Origin: Paenibacillus algorifonticola
GTDB lineage: Bacteria; Bacillota; Bacilli; Paenibacillales; Paenibacillaceae
DNA: 54,562 nucleotides
Reading direction: 5' to 3'
Assembly (NCBI RefSeq): GCF_000971975.1
Contig: NZ_LAQO01000050.1
Span: 1 to 54,562 of the forward strand
Made by a program: the position numbers and the translations under genes
The notes under the pieces: generated by a model
Seen by the model: the letters and a program-made list of their open reading frames with translations, nothing else
Databases searched by the model: none
What the model was told of the DNA's origin: nothing
Shown: positions 33,893 to 42,909 of the stretch, one piece after another
Layout: every line of letters begins with the position of its first letter
How positions within the stretch are numbered: position 1 is the first letter of the stretch

Positions 33893-35509
33893 ATGATTCC
33901 CAAATACCTTGTAGACATCAAGTTAGACGAACTGCCGGTAATCGAGAAGGATGTTATTGTGATTGGGGCCGGCATTGCCGGTCTTTTTACCGCACTTCGG
34001 GCTAGTGATCGGCATTCGGTGCTGATGATTACGAAGAAGTCGCTGCTCGACAGCAACACCCGCTATGCGCAGGGCGGCATTGCCGCGGTCATATCGGAGG
34101 ATGATTCACCAGCCTACCACCGGGAGGACACGCTGATTGCGGGAGCTGGCTTGTGCTCGGAGGATGCGGTCAATGTGCTCGTGCATGAGGGGCCGGAAGG
34201 TGTAAATCAGCTCATTGAAATGGGCACGCAGTTCGATTTGGAAAATGGCGAGTTTGCGCTGACGAAGGAAGGCGCTCACAGCCAGCGCCGTATTTTGCAT
34301 GCGAATGGAGACGCGACGGGCTACGAAATAGTACGAGCCTTATCGGAGAAAGCGTTATCTAAGCCAGGCATTGAGGTATGGGACGACCATTTTGTCATCG
34401 ATTTGGTGACCAATGATGGAGAATGCGTTGGCGCTCTGGTCCAAAAGCCGGACGGCTCTCGTCTGCTTGTGCGCGGCAAGGCGACCATTCTATGCTCTGG
34501 CGGCGCAGGCCAGCTCTATCGTTACACAACGAATCCTGAGGTAGCCACAGGCGATGGGATCGCAATGGCTTACCGCGCAGGAGCTTTTATACAGGATGTA
34601 GAGTTTGTCCAGTTCCATCCTACCTCCTTATGCTACCCAGGGGCGCCACGGTTTCTGATTTCAGAGGCAGTGCGCGGCGAAGGGGCCGTGCTTCGCAATA
34701 CGCGAGGCGAGCGTTTTATGGAGCGTTATCATCATCAACTGGAGCTGGCGCCGCGTGATGTGGTGGCCCGCGCTATTATTAGCGAGATGGAAGCAACAAA
34801 ATCAACATTTGTTTATTTGGATGTGACGCATGAGTCGCCGGATATGGTGAAGCATCGTTTTCCGAATATTTATGAATTTTGCTTGCGCTACGGTTTGGAT
34901 TTGACGACGGATTGGATTCCGGTGGCACCTGCTGCACATTATATGATGGGTGGCGTTAAAACCGATCTCGATGGAGAAACCAATATTAAAAGGTTGTTCG
35001 CCTGCGGCGAGGTTTCTTCGACAGGCGTTCATGGAGCCAATCGCTTAGCCAGCAATTCACTTTCGGAAGCGGTTGTTTTCGGCAAGCGTATTGTCGAGGC
35101 GATTGATAAACTTGCAGAGCATGCAGAGATTCAGCCTATAATAGAGAGTAGCGTACCGCGCAGCAGCGTGCCAATTCAGGCAGTGGTGGAGCGGAGATTG
35201 AAGCTGCAAAAGATTATGGTCAGGTACGCGGGCTTGCAGCGTGATGCCAAGGGTCTGGAGAAGGGGCTGGAGGAGCTGCGGCGCCAGCTGCCGATTTTCC
35301 AAGCGATGCTGACCAAGCGGGAAGAGTTTGAGTTTGCCAATATGCTGACATGCGCCCTGCTGACGGCGGAATCCGCTTTGCAGCGGGAGGAGAGCCGCGG
35401 CGCACATTACCGTGAGGACTTCCCGGAGCGCAATGATCAAGCTTGGCGCAAGCATACCGTAATGCACCGTGTATACGGGAGGACAGAGGAGCGGTTAACC
35501 AATGTTTGA
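33893..35509 (+). CDS. nadB: L-aspartate oxidase NadB
   Basis: This 538-residue flavoprotein oxidises L-aspartate to iminoaspartate for NadA. The FAD-binding start DVIVIGAGIAGLFTALRA, the substrate region RYAQGGIAAVI, QFHPT, the capping-domain EAVRGEGAVLRN and HGANRLASNSLSEAVVFG are all present. The ATG at 33893 has GGAGG 7 bases upstream and is preferred over 33875. It follows nadA by 38 bases and overlaps nadC by 8 bases. In B. subtilis nadB is transcribed divergently from nadC-nadA; here all three are in one direction and order. Confidence 0.96.
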   Translation: MIPKYLVDIKLDELPVIEKDVIVIGAGIAGLFTALRASDRHSVLMITKKSLLDSNTRYAQGGIAAVISEDDSPAYHREDTLIAGAGLCSEDAVNVLVHEGPEGVNQLIEMGTQFDLENGEFALTKEGAHSQRRILHANGDATGYEIVRALSEKALSKPGIEVWDDHFVIDLVTNDGECVGALVQKPDGSRLLVRGKATILCSGGAGQLYRYTTNPEVATGDGIAMAYRAGAFIQDVEFVQFHPTSLCYPGAPRFLISEAVRGEGAVLRNTRGERFMERYHHQLELAPRDVVARAIISEMEATKSTFVYLDVTHESPDMVKHRFPNIYEFCLRYGLDLTTDWIPVAPAAHYMMGGVKTDLDGETNIKRLFACGEVSSTGVHGANRLASNSLSEAVVFGKRIVEAIDKLAEHAEIQPIIESSVPRSSVPIQAVVERRLKLQKIMVRYAGLQRDAKGLEKGLEELRRQLPIFQAMLTKREEFEFANMLTCALLTAESALQREESRGAHYREDFPERNDQAWRKHTVMHRVYGRTEERLTNV

Positions 35510-36386
35510 GACAACGCTGGATGGCTATAATGAAGCACTGCGCGCGCAAATACGCGGCTGGCTCGCTGAAGATATCGGAAGCGGCGATGTAACGACCGCT
35601 ATGACTATTCCTCGTGGGGCGCAGGCGAAGGCCGTCATTCATGTGAAGGAAAATGGGCGGATTGCCGGTATTCCGATCGCGCGCCTTGTGTTTGAAATCG
35701 TTGATAGAGCGCTGGTCTTCACGGCGAAGGTTGAGGATGGGCAGTATGTAGAAAAGGGCACTGTACTCGCCGAAGTAGAGGGCAGCATTCATAGCCTGCT
35801 GACAGGGGAGCGCCTGGCGCTTAATTTAATGCAGCGGATGTCGGGCGTTGCGACGAAAACAAGTGAATTTGTAGCGGCGCTGCAAGGCTTGCCGGTTCGA
35901 CTGGTCGATACGCGCAAAACGACGCCGGGTCATCGCCTGCTTGAAAAATACGCCGTTCGTATAGGCGGCGGCTCGAATCACCGCTTTGGCTTGTATGATG
36001 CCGTTATGATCAAGGATAATCATATTAAGGGCGCAGGCGGTATTCGAGAAGCAGTGGAAGCAGCGCGAGCGGGTATTCCCCACACGATGAAGATCGAAGT
36101 GGAGACGGAGTCTTTGGAGCAAGTAGATGAGGCGATTGCATGCGGCGCTGATATTATTATGCTCGACAATATGCCGCAAGAGATGATGAAAGCGGCTGTA
36201 AAGCAAATCAAGCAGCGCGCACCACATGTCATTGTTGAAGCTTCCGGCAATGTGCGGCTTGATACGATACACGGCATAGCCGCTTGTGGTGTTGATGTCA
36301 TTTCGGTAGGAGGCCTTACCTACTCCTTCCAATCGCTCGATATTAGTCTCGACCTGAATGCCAAGAAGGGAGGGGCAATGTCTTGA
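35502..36386 (+). CDS. nadC: Nicotinate-nucleotide diphosphorylase (carboxylating) NadC
   Basis: This 294-residue enzyme joins quinolinate to PRPP with loss of carbon dioxide, giving nicotinate mononucleotide. EDIGSGDVTTAMTIP, LNLMQRMSGVAT, VDTRKTTPGHRLLEKYAVRIGGGSNHRFGLYDAVMIKDNH and IMLDNM are the family's PRPP and quinolinate binding segments. It overlaps nadB by 8 bases and coaX by 4, so the nad genes and coaX are translated in tight coupling. Confidence 0.97.
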   Translation: MFETTLDGYNEALRAQIRGWLAEDIGSGDVTTAMTIPRGAQAKAVIHVKENGRIAGIPIARLVFEIVDRALVFTAKVEDGQYVEKGTVLAEVEGSIHSLLTGERLALNLMQRMSGVATKTSEFVAALQGLPVRLVDTRKTTPGHRLLEKYAVRIGGGSNHRFGLYDAVMIKDNHIKGAGGIREAVEAARAGIPHTMKIEVETESLEQVDEAIACGADIIMLDNMPQEMMKAAVKQIKQRAPHVIVEASGNVRLDTIHGIAACGVDVISVGGLTYSFQSLDISLDLNAKKGGAMS

Positions 36387-37153
36387 TTCTCGTCATTGAC
36401 GTCGGCAATACGAATATGGTGCTGGGCATTTATCAAGGCAAGGAGCTGCTCCATCACTGGAGGCTCAGCACGAATCGTTCCGCTACAGTTGATGAATATG
36501 GCATCAACTTTCATCATTTGTTTCATTTTGCCGGCATGCGTCTGGAGCAGATGGAAGGCGTCATTATTTCATCCGTTGTACCGCCGCTCATGCGGACGCT
36601 GGAGCAGCTGTGCATGAAGTATTTGCGCAAGACGCCGTTTATCGTCGGTCCAGGCGTGAAGACCGGGCTCAATATCCGGTATGAAAATCCCCGTGAGGTC
36701 GGCGCTGACCGCATCGTGAATTCGGTGGCGGGCATCGTCAAATATGGCAGCCCGCTTATTGTCGTCGACTTCGGAACCGCAACGACGTTTGATTACATTG
36801 ATGCCGCTGGCAGTTATTTGGGCGGCGCTATTGTGCCGGGCATTGCAATCTCGACAGAGGCGCTTTATCAGCGGGCGGCAAAGCTGCCGCGCATTGAGCT
36901 GGTGAAGCCGCCAAGTGTAATCGGCCGCAATCCGGTCACATCCATGCAGGCGGGTATTATATACGGCTATGCTGGACAAGTGGACGGCATCGTGCGCAGA
37001 ATCCGCAAAGAGTTTAAAGTATCGCCGCGTGTCATCGCGACGGGCGGCTTGGCTGAGTTAATTAGCTCAGAATCGGAAACGATAGATGAAGTTGATCCGC
37101 TTCTGACGCTGGAAGGCTTGCGTATTATATATGAACGGAATCAGGAGGGATAG
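36383..37153 (+). CDS. coaX: Type III pantothenate kinase
   Basis: This 256-residue enzyme phosphorylates pantothenate in the first step of coenzyme A synthesis. The ATP-binding start MILVIDVGNTNMVLGIY, GADRIVNSVAG and VVDFGTATTFD are diagnostic of the CoaX type, which is resistant to feedback by CoA. The start is TTG overlapping the nadC stop, with GGGAGGGG 7 bases upstream. Same neighbour as in B. subtilis (yacB-yacC). Association with NAD synthesis groups two cofactor routes in one transcript. Confidence 0.96.
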   Translation: MILVIDVGNTNMVLGIYQGKELLHHWRLSTNRSATVDEYGINFHHLFHFAGMRLEQMEGVIISSVVPPLMRTLEQLCMKYLRKTPFIVGPGVKTGLNIRYENPREVGADRIVNSVAGIVKYGSPLIVVDFGTATTFDYIDAAGSYLGGAIVPGIAISTEALYQRAAKLPRIELVKPPSVIGRNPVTSMQAGIIYGYAGQVDGIVRRIRKEFKVSPRVIATGGLAELISSESETIDEVDPLLTLEGLRIIYERNQEG

Positions 37154-37156
37154 ATG

Positions 37157-38056
37157 ATGGAGCAAAGGAAAGATTTTTTGGTGCGCGGCACGGCATGGGA
37201 AGGCAAAATTCGTGTTTTCGCTGCCCGTACGACGCAATTGGTCGATGAGCTGCAGCGCCGGCACGGTACATTGCCGACAGCAACAGCGGCGCTTGGCAGA
37301 ACGGCGACAGCCGGAGCTATTATGGGCGCGATGCTGAAAGGCGAGGAGAAGCTGACGATTCAAGTAAAAGGCGAAGGGCCGATAGGACAAATTGTCGTTG
37401 ATGCGAATGCTCATGGAGATGTGAGGGGTTATACGGATAATCCGCTCGTTCTGCTTCCAAGCAACGCGCAGGGCAAGCTTGATGTTGCAGGTGCGGTAGG
37501 CCATAGCGGTTATATTCATATCACAAAGGATCTTGGCTTGAAAGAGCCTTACCGCGGCAGCGTCCCGATTGTTTCAGGCGAGCTAGGCGAAGACTTCACC
37601 TATTATTTTGCTGTATCGGAGCAGACGCCTTCCGCTGTTGGGCTTGGTGTGCTGGTCGATGAAGACGGTCGCGTCATCCATGCAGGCGGCTTTATCGTAC
37701 AGCTGATGCCAGGACTTACGGATGCGGAAATTACAAAGCTGGAGAAAGCGCTCAGTGCGATGCCTCCTGTCACTGCGCTGCTCGATCAAGGCGAAACACC
37801 GGAAGGGCTGCTCAAGTGGGTCGTCGGCGATGATGTAGTGATTCATGAGTCGCTAGATTTGCGTTTTCAATGCAAATGCTCGCGTGAGCGGGTGGAACAA
37901 ACCCTGATCAGCATGGGTGAATCGGAATTGCAGCAAACGATTGAAGATGAAGGAAAAGCAGAGGTCGTCTGTCACTTCTGTAATGAAGCGTATCAGTTTA
38001 ACCGCATTGAGCTGGAGCAATTGCTGGAACAAGCCAAACCGAAGCCAATCCATTAA
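37157..38056 (+). CDS. hslO: Redox-regulated chaperone Hsp33
   Basis: This 299-residue chaperone is switched on by oxidation. The C-terminal zinc centre is CKC (near residue 235) and CHFC (near 267), four cysteines that form disulfides under stress and release zinc. The N-terminal core contains FLVRGTAWEGKIRVFAA and LMGAML-like GAIMGAMLKGEEKLTIQVKG. Two adjacent ATGs exist at 37154 and 37157; the second is at a better distance from AGGAGGGA. It directly follows coaX. Confidence 0.96.
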   Translation: MEQRKDFLVRGTAWEGKIRVFAARTTQLVDELQRRHGTLPTATAALGRTATAGAIMGAMLKGEEKLTIQVKGEGPIGQIVVDANAHGDVRGYTDNPLVLLPSNAQGKLDVAGAVGHSGYIHITKDLGLKEPYRGSVPIVSGELGEDFTYYFAVSEQTPSAVGLGVLVDEDGRVIHAGGFIVQLMPGLTDAEITKLEKALSAMPPVTALLDQGETPEGLLKWVVGDDVVIHESLDLRFQCKCSRERVEQTLISMGESELQQTIEDEGKAEVVCHFCNEAYQFNRIELEQLLEQAKPKPIH

Positions 38057-38074
38057 TATGGAGGCTACCGGGCA

Positions 38075-39046
38075 ATGAATAAAATCGGTGTAGTCAGGAC
38101 GATCGTCGTCATTCAGGCGTTGTGCATGATCGTGCTCAGTGTAGTTGTTGTAGTGAGATTGTCGCCGTTTTCTGAAAGCTTGCCGGAGCATGAGCCGGAT
38201 TCGGGAACGCGTACGGAAACGGGCAATGAGGTCGTACCGGGCAGCTCGGAAAATGATAAAATCGTCGCCATTATCGGCGGCTACAGCATCAGGGAAAGCG
38301 AACTGATGAATAGGCTCAGCGAGCAATATGGCGAAGCTACCCTAAAGCTGATGATGATTCACAGCGCCATTGACCAAGAGGCTGCCTCCCAGCAGCTTGA
38401 GGTGACCGCTCAGGAACAGCAGAGAGCTGTTGAGGAGCAGGCAGAAGGGTATGAAAGCGAAGAGGATTTTTACCGCGTCATGGATCAGCAGCTTGGCATG
38501 TCCAAGGAAGAAGTTTTGAAAGATACGAAGTACAGGCTGTTGACTGAAAAAATAGCAATCCAGAAAGTGGATGTGCCGGACGCTGAGGTTGAACGCTACA
38601 TTGCGGATCATGAGGAGCAGTACGGCGACAAGCTGCAATATCGCTTATCTTGGATTGTGACGGCTAATATCGAAGAGGCGAACCGCGTGCTGGACAAGCT
38701 CTCACAAGGAGCAGACTTCGCGCAAACAGCGTCTGAGTACTCGATAGATGCTTTTACGGCAGAAGCTGGCGGTGATCTGGGCCTAATTGATGCCAATGAT
38801 CCGTTTCATGAGCTGGCGATTCTTTCAGCGGCAAGCAAGCTGGGCACGGGAGAGATCGCTGGCCCGATAGCGATTGCCGAAGGTTATGCCATTATTCGCT
38901 TGATGGAGCGTCACACAACGGATAAGCCAAAAGGCCAGCAGCTTTATGAGCTGGTTCGCAAAGAGTTGGCATTATCACAAGCGCCTCCGCTCAGCCAGAT
39001 TGAGCAGCAGTTATTGGACAAATATGACGCTGTCACTTTTCCGTAA
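38075..39046 (+). CDS. Membrane-anchored PpiC/SurA-type peptidyl-prolyl isomerase (YacD-like)
   Basis: A 323-residue protein with one N-terminal membrane helix (about 7-28), a Ser/Glu-rich linker, a SurA-like N-terminal helical chaperone region (about 60-175) and a parvulin domain (about 185-285, LQYRLSWIVTANIEEANRVLDKLSQGADFAQTASEYS, GGDLGLID). The parvulin part is shorter than in PrsA and may be inactive as an isomerase. It probably assists folding outside the membrane. It occupies the B. subtilis yacD position between hslO and cysK. It lacks a lipobox cysteine, so it is a transmembrane rather than a lipid-anchored foldase. Confidence 0.88.
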   Translation: MNKIGVVRTIVVIQALCMIVLSVVVVVRLSPFSESLPEHEPDSGTRTETGNEVVPGSSENDKIVAIIGGYSIRESELMNRLSEQYGEATLKLMMIHSAIDQEAASQQLEVTAQEQQRAVEEQAEGYESEEDFYRVMDQQLGMSKEEVLKDTKYRLLTEKIAIQKVDVPDAEVERYIADHEEQYGDKLQYRLSWIVTANIEEANRVLDKLSQGADFAQTASEYSIDAFTAEAGGDLGLIDANDPFHELAILSAASKLGTGEIAGPIAIAEGYAIIRLMERHTTDKPKGQQLYELVRKELALSQAPPLSQIEQQLLDKYDAVTFP

Positions 39047-39151
39047 ATATAAGAAATTTTAGGTTTGTTTATAAGCTTCCATTATATTGGAGCATCATAT
39101 AGCCGCTTTCGCCAGCCGAACAGAAAATGGGCGAACAATCCGTCTTTTTCA

Positions 39152-39253
39152 AAATATAAGCATTTATAAGGCTTCTACTTATATCCGGCTTATATTTCAA
39201 CAGAAACGAGGCTTTGCCGGTCAGGGATGGCGTTAGCCAGCCGTTTACGCTTG
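39152..39253 (+). repeat. Intergenic double-hairpin repeat, copy E
   Basis: AAATATAAGC...GGCTTATATTT forms the first hairpin; CAGAAACG...CGTTTACGC the second, with a small duplication AGCCAGCC inside it. It begins after CTTTTTC. The gap before it (39047-39151) has no clear terminator for the foldase gene, only TTCGCC/GGCGAA near 39109-39134 with a T-run farther on. Confidence 0.85.
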
Positions 39254-39268
39254 AAGGAAATGAAGGTA

Positions 39269-39298
39269 TTGACAACGAATACAACTCATTGATAAGAT
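39269..39298 (+). promoter_or_regulatory. cysK promoter
   Basis: TTGACA at 39269 and TAAGAT at 39293 are 18 bp apart. GGAATTA and GAATTAG words follow near the start (39299-39327) and might bind a sulfur regulator such as CymR; this is only a suggestion. Confidence 0.68.
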
Positions 39299-39352
39299 GG
39301 AATTAGATTAAAAACCAACTGAATTAGTCGGAATAAGGAGGAAGTATGACAC

Positions 39353-40291
39353 ATGGCAAAAATCGTGCAAAGCATTACTGATCTAATTGGTGATACACCG
39401 CTAGTTCGCTTGAATCGTCTTGTTCCTGAGGACAGCGCTGAAATTTATGTGAAGCTTGAATATCAAAATCCAGGTGCGAGCGTAAAAGACCGTATCGCAA
39501 TCAGCATGATCGAGGTAGCTGAGCAGGAAGGCATCATTAAGCCAGGCGATACAATTGTTGAGCCTACGAGCGGCAACACAGGTATCGGCCTTGCATTGGT
39601 AGCAGCAGCTAAAGGCTATAAAGCCATCCTCGTTATGCCTGAGACGATGAGTATTGAGCGCCGCAACCTGCTTCGTGCTTATGGCGCAGAAGTGGTTCTG
39701 ACGCCGGGTTCGGAAGGCATGAACGGAGCTGTTCGCAAAGCCGAGGAGCTGGCGAAGGAAAACCCGTCCTATTTTATCCCGCAGCAGTTCAACAACCAAG
39801 CCAATGTAAAAATCCACCGCGAGACAACTGGCCCAGAAATCGTTGAGGCAATCAACTCCCTAGACGGCAAGCTGGATGCATTCGTAGCGGGTATTGGTAC
39901 TGGCGGTACGATTACGGGTACTGGCGAAGTGCTGAAAAAGAACTTCAAAGATATTAAAATTTACGCGGTTGAGCCAGCGGCATCCCCACTGCTTTCGGGC
40001 GGACAGCCTGGCCCTCACAAAATCCAAGGGATTGGCGCTAACTTTGTGCCGACGATTTTGGATCGCGAAATTTATGATGAAGTCATTACCGTTGAAAATG
40101 ATGATGCATTCGACTACGCACGCCGTGCTGCGAAAGAAGAAGGCATTTTGTGCGGAATTTCCTCCGGTGCTGCGATCTATGCTGCTTTGAAAGTAGCGAA
40201 GGAACTTGGCAAAGGCAAGCGCGTAATCGCGGTTGTTCCAAGTAACGGTGAGCGTTACCTCAGTACGCCGCTGTTCAACTTCGAGAACTAA
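39353..40291 (+). CDS. cysK: Cysteine synthase A (O-acetylserine sulfhydrylase)
   Basis: This 312-residue PLP enzyme makes L-cysteine from O-acetylserine and sulfide. The PLP lysine lies in NPGASVKDRIAISM (about residue 43); EPTSGNTGIGLALVAAAKGY binds the substrate carboxylate, and GIGTGGTITGTGEVLK binds the PLP phosphate. Length is normal. An out-of-frame ATG at 39346 overlaps the real start ATG at 39353 and is closer to the GGAGG site, possibly lowering translation. Own promoter and terminator. Confidence 0.96.
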   Translation: MAKIVQSITDLIGDTPLVRLNRLVPEDSAEIYVKLEYQNPGASVKDRIAISMIEVAEQEGIIKPGDTIVEPTSGNTGIGLALVAAAKGYKAILVMPETMSIERRNLLRAYGAEVVLTPGSEGMNGAVRKAEELAKENPSYFIPQQFNNQANVKIHRETTGPEIVEAINSLDGKLDAFVAGIGTGGTITGTGEVLKKNFKDIKIYAVEPAASPLLSGGQPGPHKIQGIGANFVPTILDREIYDEVITVENDDAFDYARRAAKEEGILCGISSGAAIYAALKVAKELGKGKRVIAVVPSNGERYLSTPLFNFEN

Positions 40292-40345
40292 CATTTATGT
40301 CCAAGCGGGGCCGTGCCTTAAGTAGGATCGGTGTACCGTTTGACT

Positions 40346-40378
40346 GGCCTTCCATTCATTTGAGTGGAGGGCTTTTTT
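40346..40378 (+). terminator. Terminator after cysK
   Basis: GGCCTTCCATTC pairs with GAGTGGAGGGC, followed by TTTTTT. Repeat copy F1 starts 2 bases after the T-run. Confidence 0.85.
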
Positions 40379-40379
40379 C

Positions 40380-40480
40380 AATTATAAGAATTTATAAGTT
40401 TCACCCTTATAAACGGCTTATAATTCACCCTCGAAACGGTAGCTTTGCCGCCAGAGGACGGCTGCAGCCGTTTACGCTTG
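40380..40480 (+). repeat. Intergenic double-hairpin repeat, copy F1
   Basis: The outer arms of the first hairpin read AATTATAAG/CTTATAATT instead of AAATATAAG/CTTATATTT, so both sides changed together and pairing is kept. The second hairpin is nearly identical to copy C. Confidence 0.88.
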
Positions 40481-40579
40481 AAATATAGGAAAGCATATAA
40501 TTGTTCTATCCTTACTCTATATTTCTCGGACTGAAACGCGCCGGGCCGCCAAAGAATGGCGACAGCCGTTTCACCTTGA
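40481..40579 (+). repeat. Intergenic double-hairpin repeat, copy F2, head-to-tail with F1
   Basis: Starts AAATATAGGAAAGCATAT and returns with ACTCTATATTT (the copy B subtype); the second hairpin is CTGAAACG/CGTTTCACC with inner GGCCGC/GCG pairing. It follows F1 with no spacer, so two different subtypes are in tandem. Confidence 0.82.
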
Positions 40580-40616
40580 TGGGCGCAATTGGTCGTGGGA
40601 ATATGGCGGCATCGCT

Positions 40617-40646
40617 CTTTCCTTTTGGACGGGTATTCTGTATACT
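40617..40646 (+). promoter_or_regulatory. Possible pabB promoter
   Basis: TATACT at 40641 is a good -10 sequence, but the -35 region (CTTTCC at 40617, 18 bp away) is poor. Transcription start would be about 35 bases before the pabB start. Confidence 0.35.
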
Positions 40647-40687
40647 AGGCAAAATAAACATGCTTGTCGATCGGGGGTTGGAAGGTG

Positions 40688-42313
40688 ATGTTCACCGCCT
40701 TGGACTATTGGTTAGGGTGGCACGCCGAACGGAAGTATACGACTTTTCCACTGCTGCGGGAGCTGCCGCTTGGGGAAGAAGGCGTCGCTTCATGGGAAGA
40801 GGCATGGCGGGATGCATCGCCGTATGCTTTTGTGCTGGAGAGCGGCAAGGGCGGGCGCTATACGTATCTCGGCTTGCACCCGGAAAGCGTTATTCGCGGC
40901 AAGGGTCTGGAGGCGGAAGCCCGGACGCTTCGGACGGATGCTGCCGAAGCTGCGCATGCGGCTGATTCAGTTGTGCGCTATCAGGGCAAGCCGCTAGAAG
41001 TGGTACGGAGCTGGATGGAGCCTTATTGCGCGCCAAAGCTTGAAGCAGCCGACACGCCGAAATGGACGGGGGGATGCGTCGGATTTTGGAGCTATGACGT
41101 CATTCGTTCGATTGAACGGCTGCCGGAGCTGACGGAAGACGATTTGAATTTGCCGGATTATTTATTTCTGCGTTTAAATGAACTGTGGATTGTCGATCAT
41201 AGCGACAAGAAGCTATATTGCGCTGTGCATACGCTTGTGCCAAGCGATGCGGGTGAAGAGGAGCTGCGGCTGCTTTATGCGCAAGCTTGCTCGCGGACGG
41301 GCGAGATGGCCGCCTATTGGGAGCGGCGGTTCGAAAGCGGAGCGAACGGGCAGCGAAGCGAGAATAATGCTGCAAGCGACAGCCACCTGTTGCGGCAAGA
41401 GCGTCTGCGGCTCACCGCGGATGATTCGCTTCAGAACAATCTGGATGCGCTGGACGGGATCAGCACGCGTTTTTCGAAGGAAGCCTTTGAGGAGGCTGTT
41501 CGGCAAATTCAGCGTTACATTGGGCAAGGCGACGTATTTCAGGTGAATTTATCGGTAAGGCAAAGCCGGTCGCTGGATGCGCAGCCGGAAGAGCTGTACG
41601 AGTGGCTTCGTCTAATTAATCCATCTCCTTATATGGGATTTCTGCGCTGCCCTGATTTTCAGCTCGTGTCGGCTTCGCCGGAGCTGCTGGTTGAGCGCCG
41701 TGGCGATTTGCTTGCAGCCCGCCCCATTGCCGGAACGCGCAGACGCGGCCGGACAGAAGCGGAAAACGAGCTCATGGCGGAAGAGCTGCGTACGAGCGAG
41801 AAGGAGCGCGCCGAGCATATTATGCTGGTCGATCTGGAGCGCAACGATTTGGGGAGGATTTCGGCTTACGGTACGGTGAAAGTGGAAGAGCTGATGGTCA
41901 TTGAGCAATATTCGCATGTGATGCATTTGGTATCCCAAGTCGAGGGGCGGCTTGCCGAGGGCAAGGATGCTTATGATGTCATTGCGGCGACTTTCCCAGG
42001 CGGCACCATAACAGGCGCTCCCAAAATCCGCACGATGGAAATCATTGAAGAGCTGGAGCCTGTAAGGCGCGGTCCTTATACCGGCTCGCTTGGATGGATT
42101 GACTATAATGGCGATATGGAATTTAATATTATTATACGAACAATGGTCGTCAAGGACGGCATGGTGCATATTCAGGCCGGAGCGGGCATTGTCATTGATT
42201 CCAAGCCAGAGCGCGAATATAAGGAATCACTAAGCAAGGCTAAGGCGCTGTGGAAGGCGATTGAGTATAGTGAACGGTTCAGGCAGGCTGCGCCAAGCGG
42301 GCGCAAACAATAG
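40688..42313 (+). CDS. pabB: Aminodeoxychorismate synthase component I
   Basis: This 541-residue chorismate-using enzyme, with PabA, makes 4-amino-4-deoxychorismate for folate. The C-terminal chorismate-binding domain (about 265-530) includes FEEAVRQIQRYIGQGDVFQVNLSVRQS, RPIAGTRRRG, HIMLVDLERNDLGRIS, FPGGTITGAPKIRTMEIIEELEP and GAGIVIDS. The motif is PIAGT, as in anthranilate synthase and B. subtilis PabB, rather than PIKGT of the E. coli enzyme. It is about 70 residues longer than B. subtilis PabB, mostly in the N-terminal half. The ATG at 40688 has GGGGG about 10 bases upstream. The pab-fol neighbours support PabB over TrpE. Confidence 0.93.
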   Translation: MFTALDYWLGWHAERKYTTFPLLRELPLGEEGVASWEEAWRDASPYAFVLESGKGGRYTYLGLHPESVIRGKGLEAEARTLRTDAAEAAHAADSVVRYQGKPLEVVRSWMEPYCAPKLEAADTPKWTGGCVGFWSYDVIRSIERLPELTEDDLNLPDYLFLRLNELWIVDHSDKKLYCAVHTLVPSDAGEEELRLLYAQACSRTGEMAAYWERRFESGANGQRSENNAASDSHLLRQERLRLTADDSLQNNLDALDGISTRFSKEAFEEAVRQIQRYIGQGDVFQVNLSVRQSRSLDAQPEELYEWLRLINPSPYMGFLRCPDFQLVSASPELLVERRGDLLAARPIAGTRRRGRTEAENELMAEELRTSEKERAEHIMLVDLERNDLGRISAYGTVKVEELMVIEQYSHVMHLVSQVEGRLAEGKDAYDVIAATFPGGTITGAPKIRTMEIIEELEPVRRGPYTGSLGWIDYNGDMEFNIIIRTMVVKDGMVHIQAGAGIVIDSKPEREYKESLSKAKALWKAIEYSERFRQAAPSGRKQ

Positions 42314-42327
42314 AGGGGGCGCATGCG

Positions 42328-42909
42328 ATGATTCTCGTAATAGATAACTATGATTCGTTTACCTACAACCTGGTGCAATATTTAGGCGAGCTTGGCGAGG
42401 ACATTGTGGTCAAAAGAAATGATGAGCTGGGGCTGGCGGACATTGAGCAGCTGGCACCTGATCATATTTTGATTTCGCCGGGACCTTGTTCTCCGAACGA
42501 GGCGGGCATAAGCCTGTCGCTCATTGAGCATTTTAAAGGAAAAATTCCGATTTTCGGCGTATGCCTTGGCCATCAGGCAATCGGACAAGCGTTTGGCGGC
42601 GATGTCATTCGCGCAGAACGTTTGATGCATGGCAAAACATCGCAAATGGTGCATGACGGCAAAACGATTTTTGAAGGCATCCCTTCGCCGTTCACCGCAA
42701 CCCGTTACCATTCCCTTATCGTGAAAAAAGAGACCCTGCCAGACTGTCTTGAAATCAGCGCAGAAACAGCGGAAGGCGAAATTATGGCCCTTCGCCATAA
42801 AGAGTACCCGATTGAAGGGGTGCAATTCCATCCGGAATCAATTATTTCCGAGCATGGGCTGACGCTGCTGCGCAACTTTTTGAAAATTCGTACAGGCGCG
42901 CCGCGATGA
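42328..42909 (+). CDS. pabA: Glutamine amidotransferase PabA/TrpG
   Basis: This 193-residue class I glutaminase supplies ammonia to PabB and, in Bacilli, usually also to TrpE. The catalytic Cys lies in IFGVCLGHQAIGQAFGG and the His-Glu pair in GVQFHPESIISEHG; VIDNYDSFTYNLVQYLGELG is the family's start. It begins 14 bases after pabB and overlaps pabC by 4 bases. Sharing one glutaminase between folate and tryptophan synthesis is known for B. subtilis and likely here, but not shown by the window. Confidence 0.96.
   Translation: MILVIDNYDSFTYNLVQYLGELGEDIVVKRNDELGLADIEQLAPDHILISPGPCSPNEAGISLSLIEHFKGKIPIFGVCLGHQAIGQAFGGDVIRAERLMHGKTSQMVHDGKTIFEGIPSPFTATRYHSLIVKKETLPDCLEISAETAEGEIMALRHKEYPIEGVQFHPESIISEHGLTLLRNFLKIRTGAPR

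Noticed and set aside
40688..42313. Reading pabB as anthranilate synthase trpE because of PIAGT
   Set aside because: B. subtilis PabB has the same motif as I remember it, and the pabA-pabC-folP-folB-folK context is decisive.
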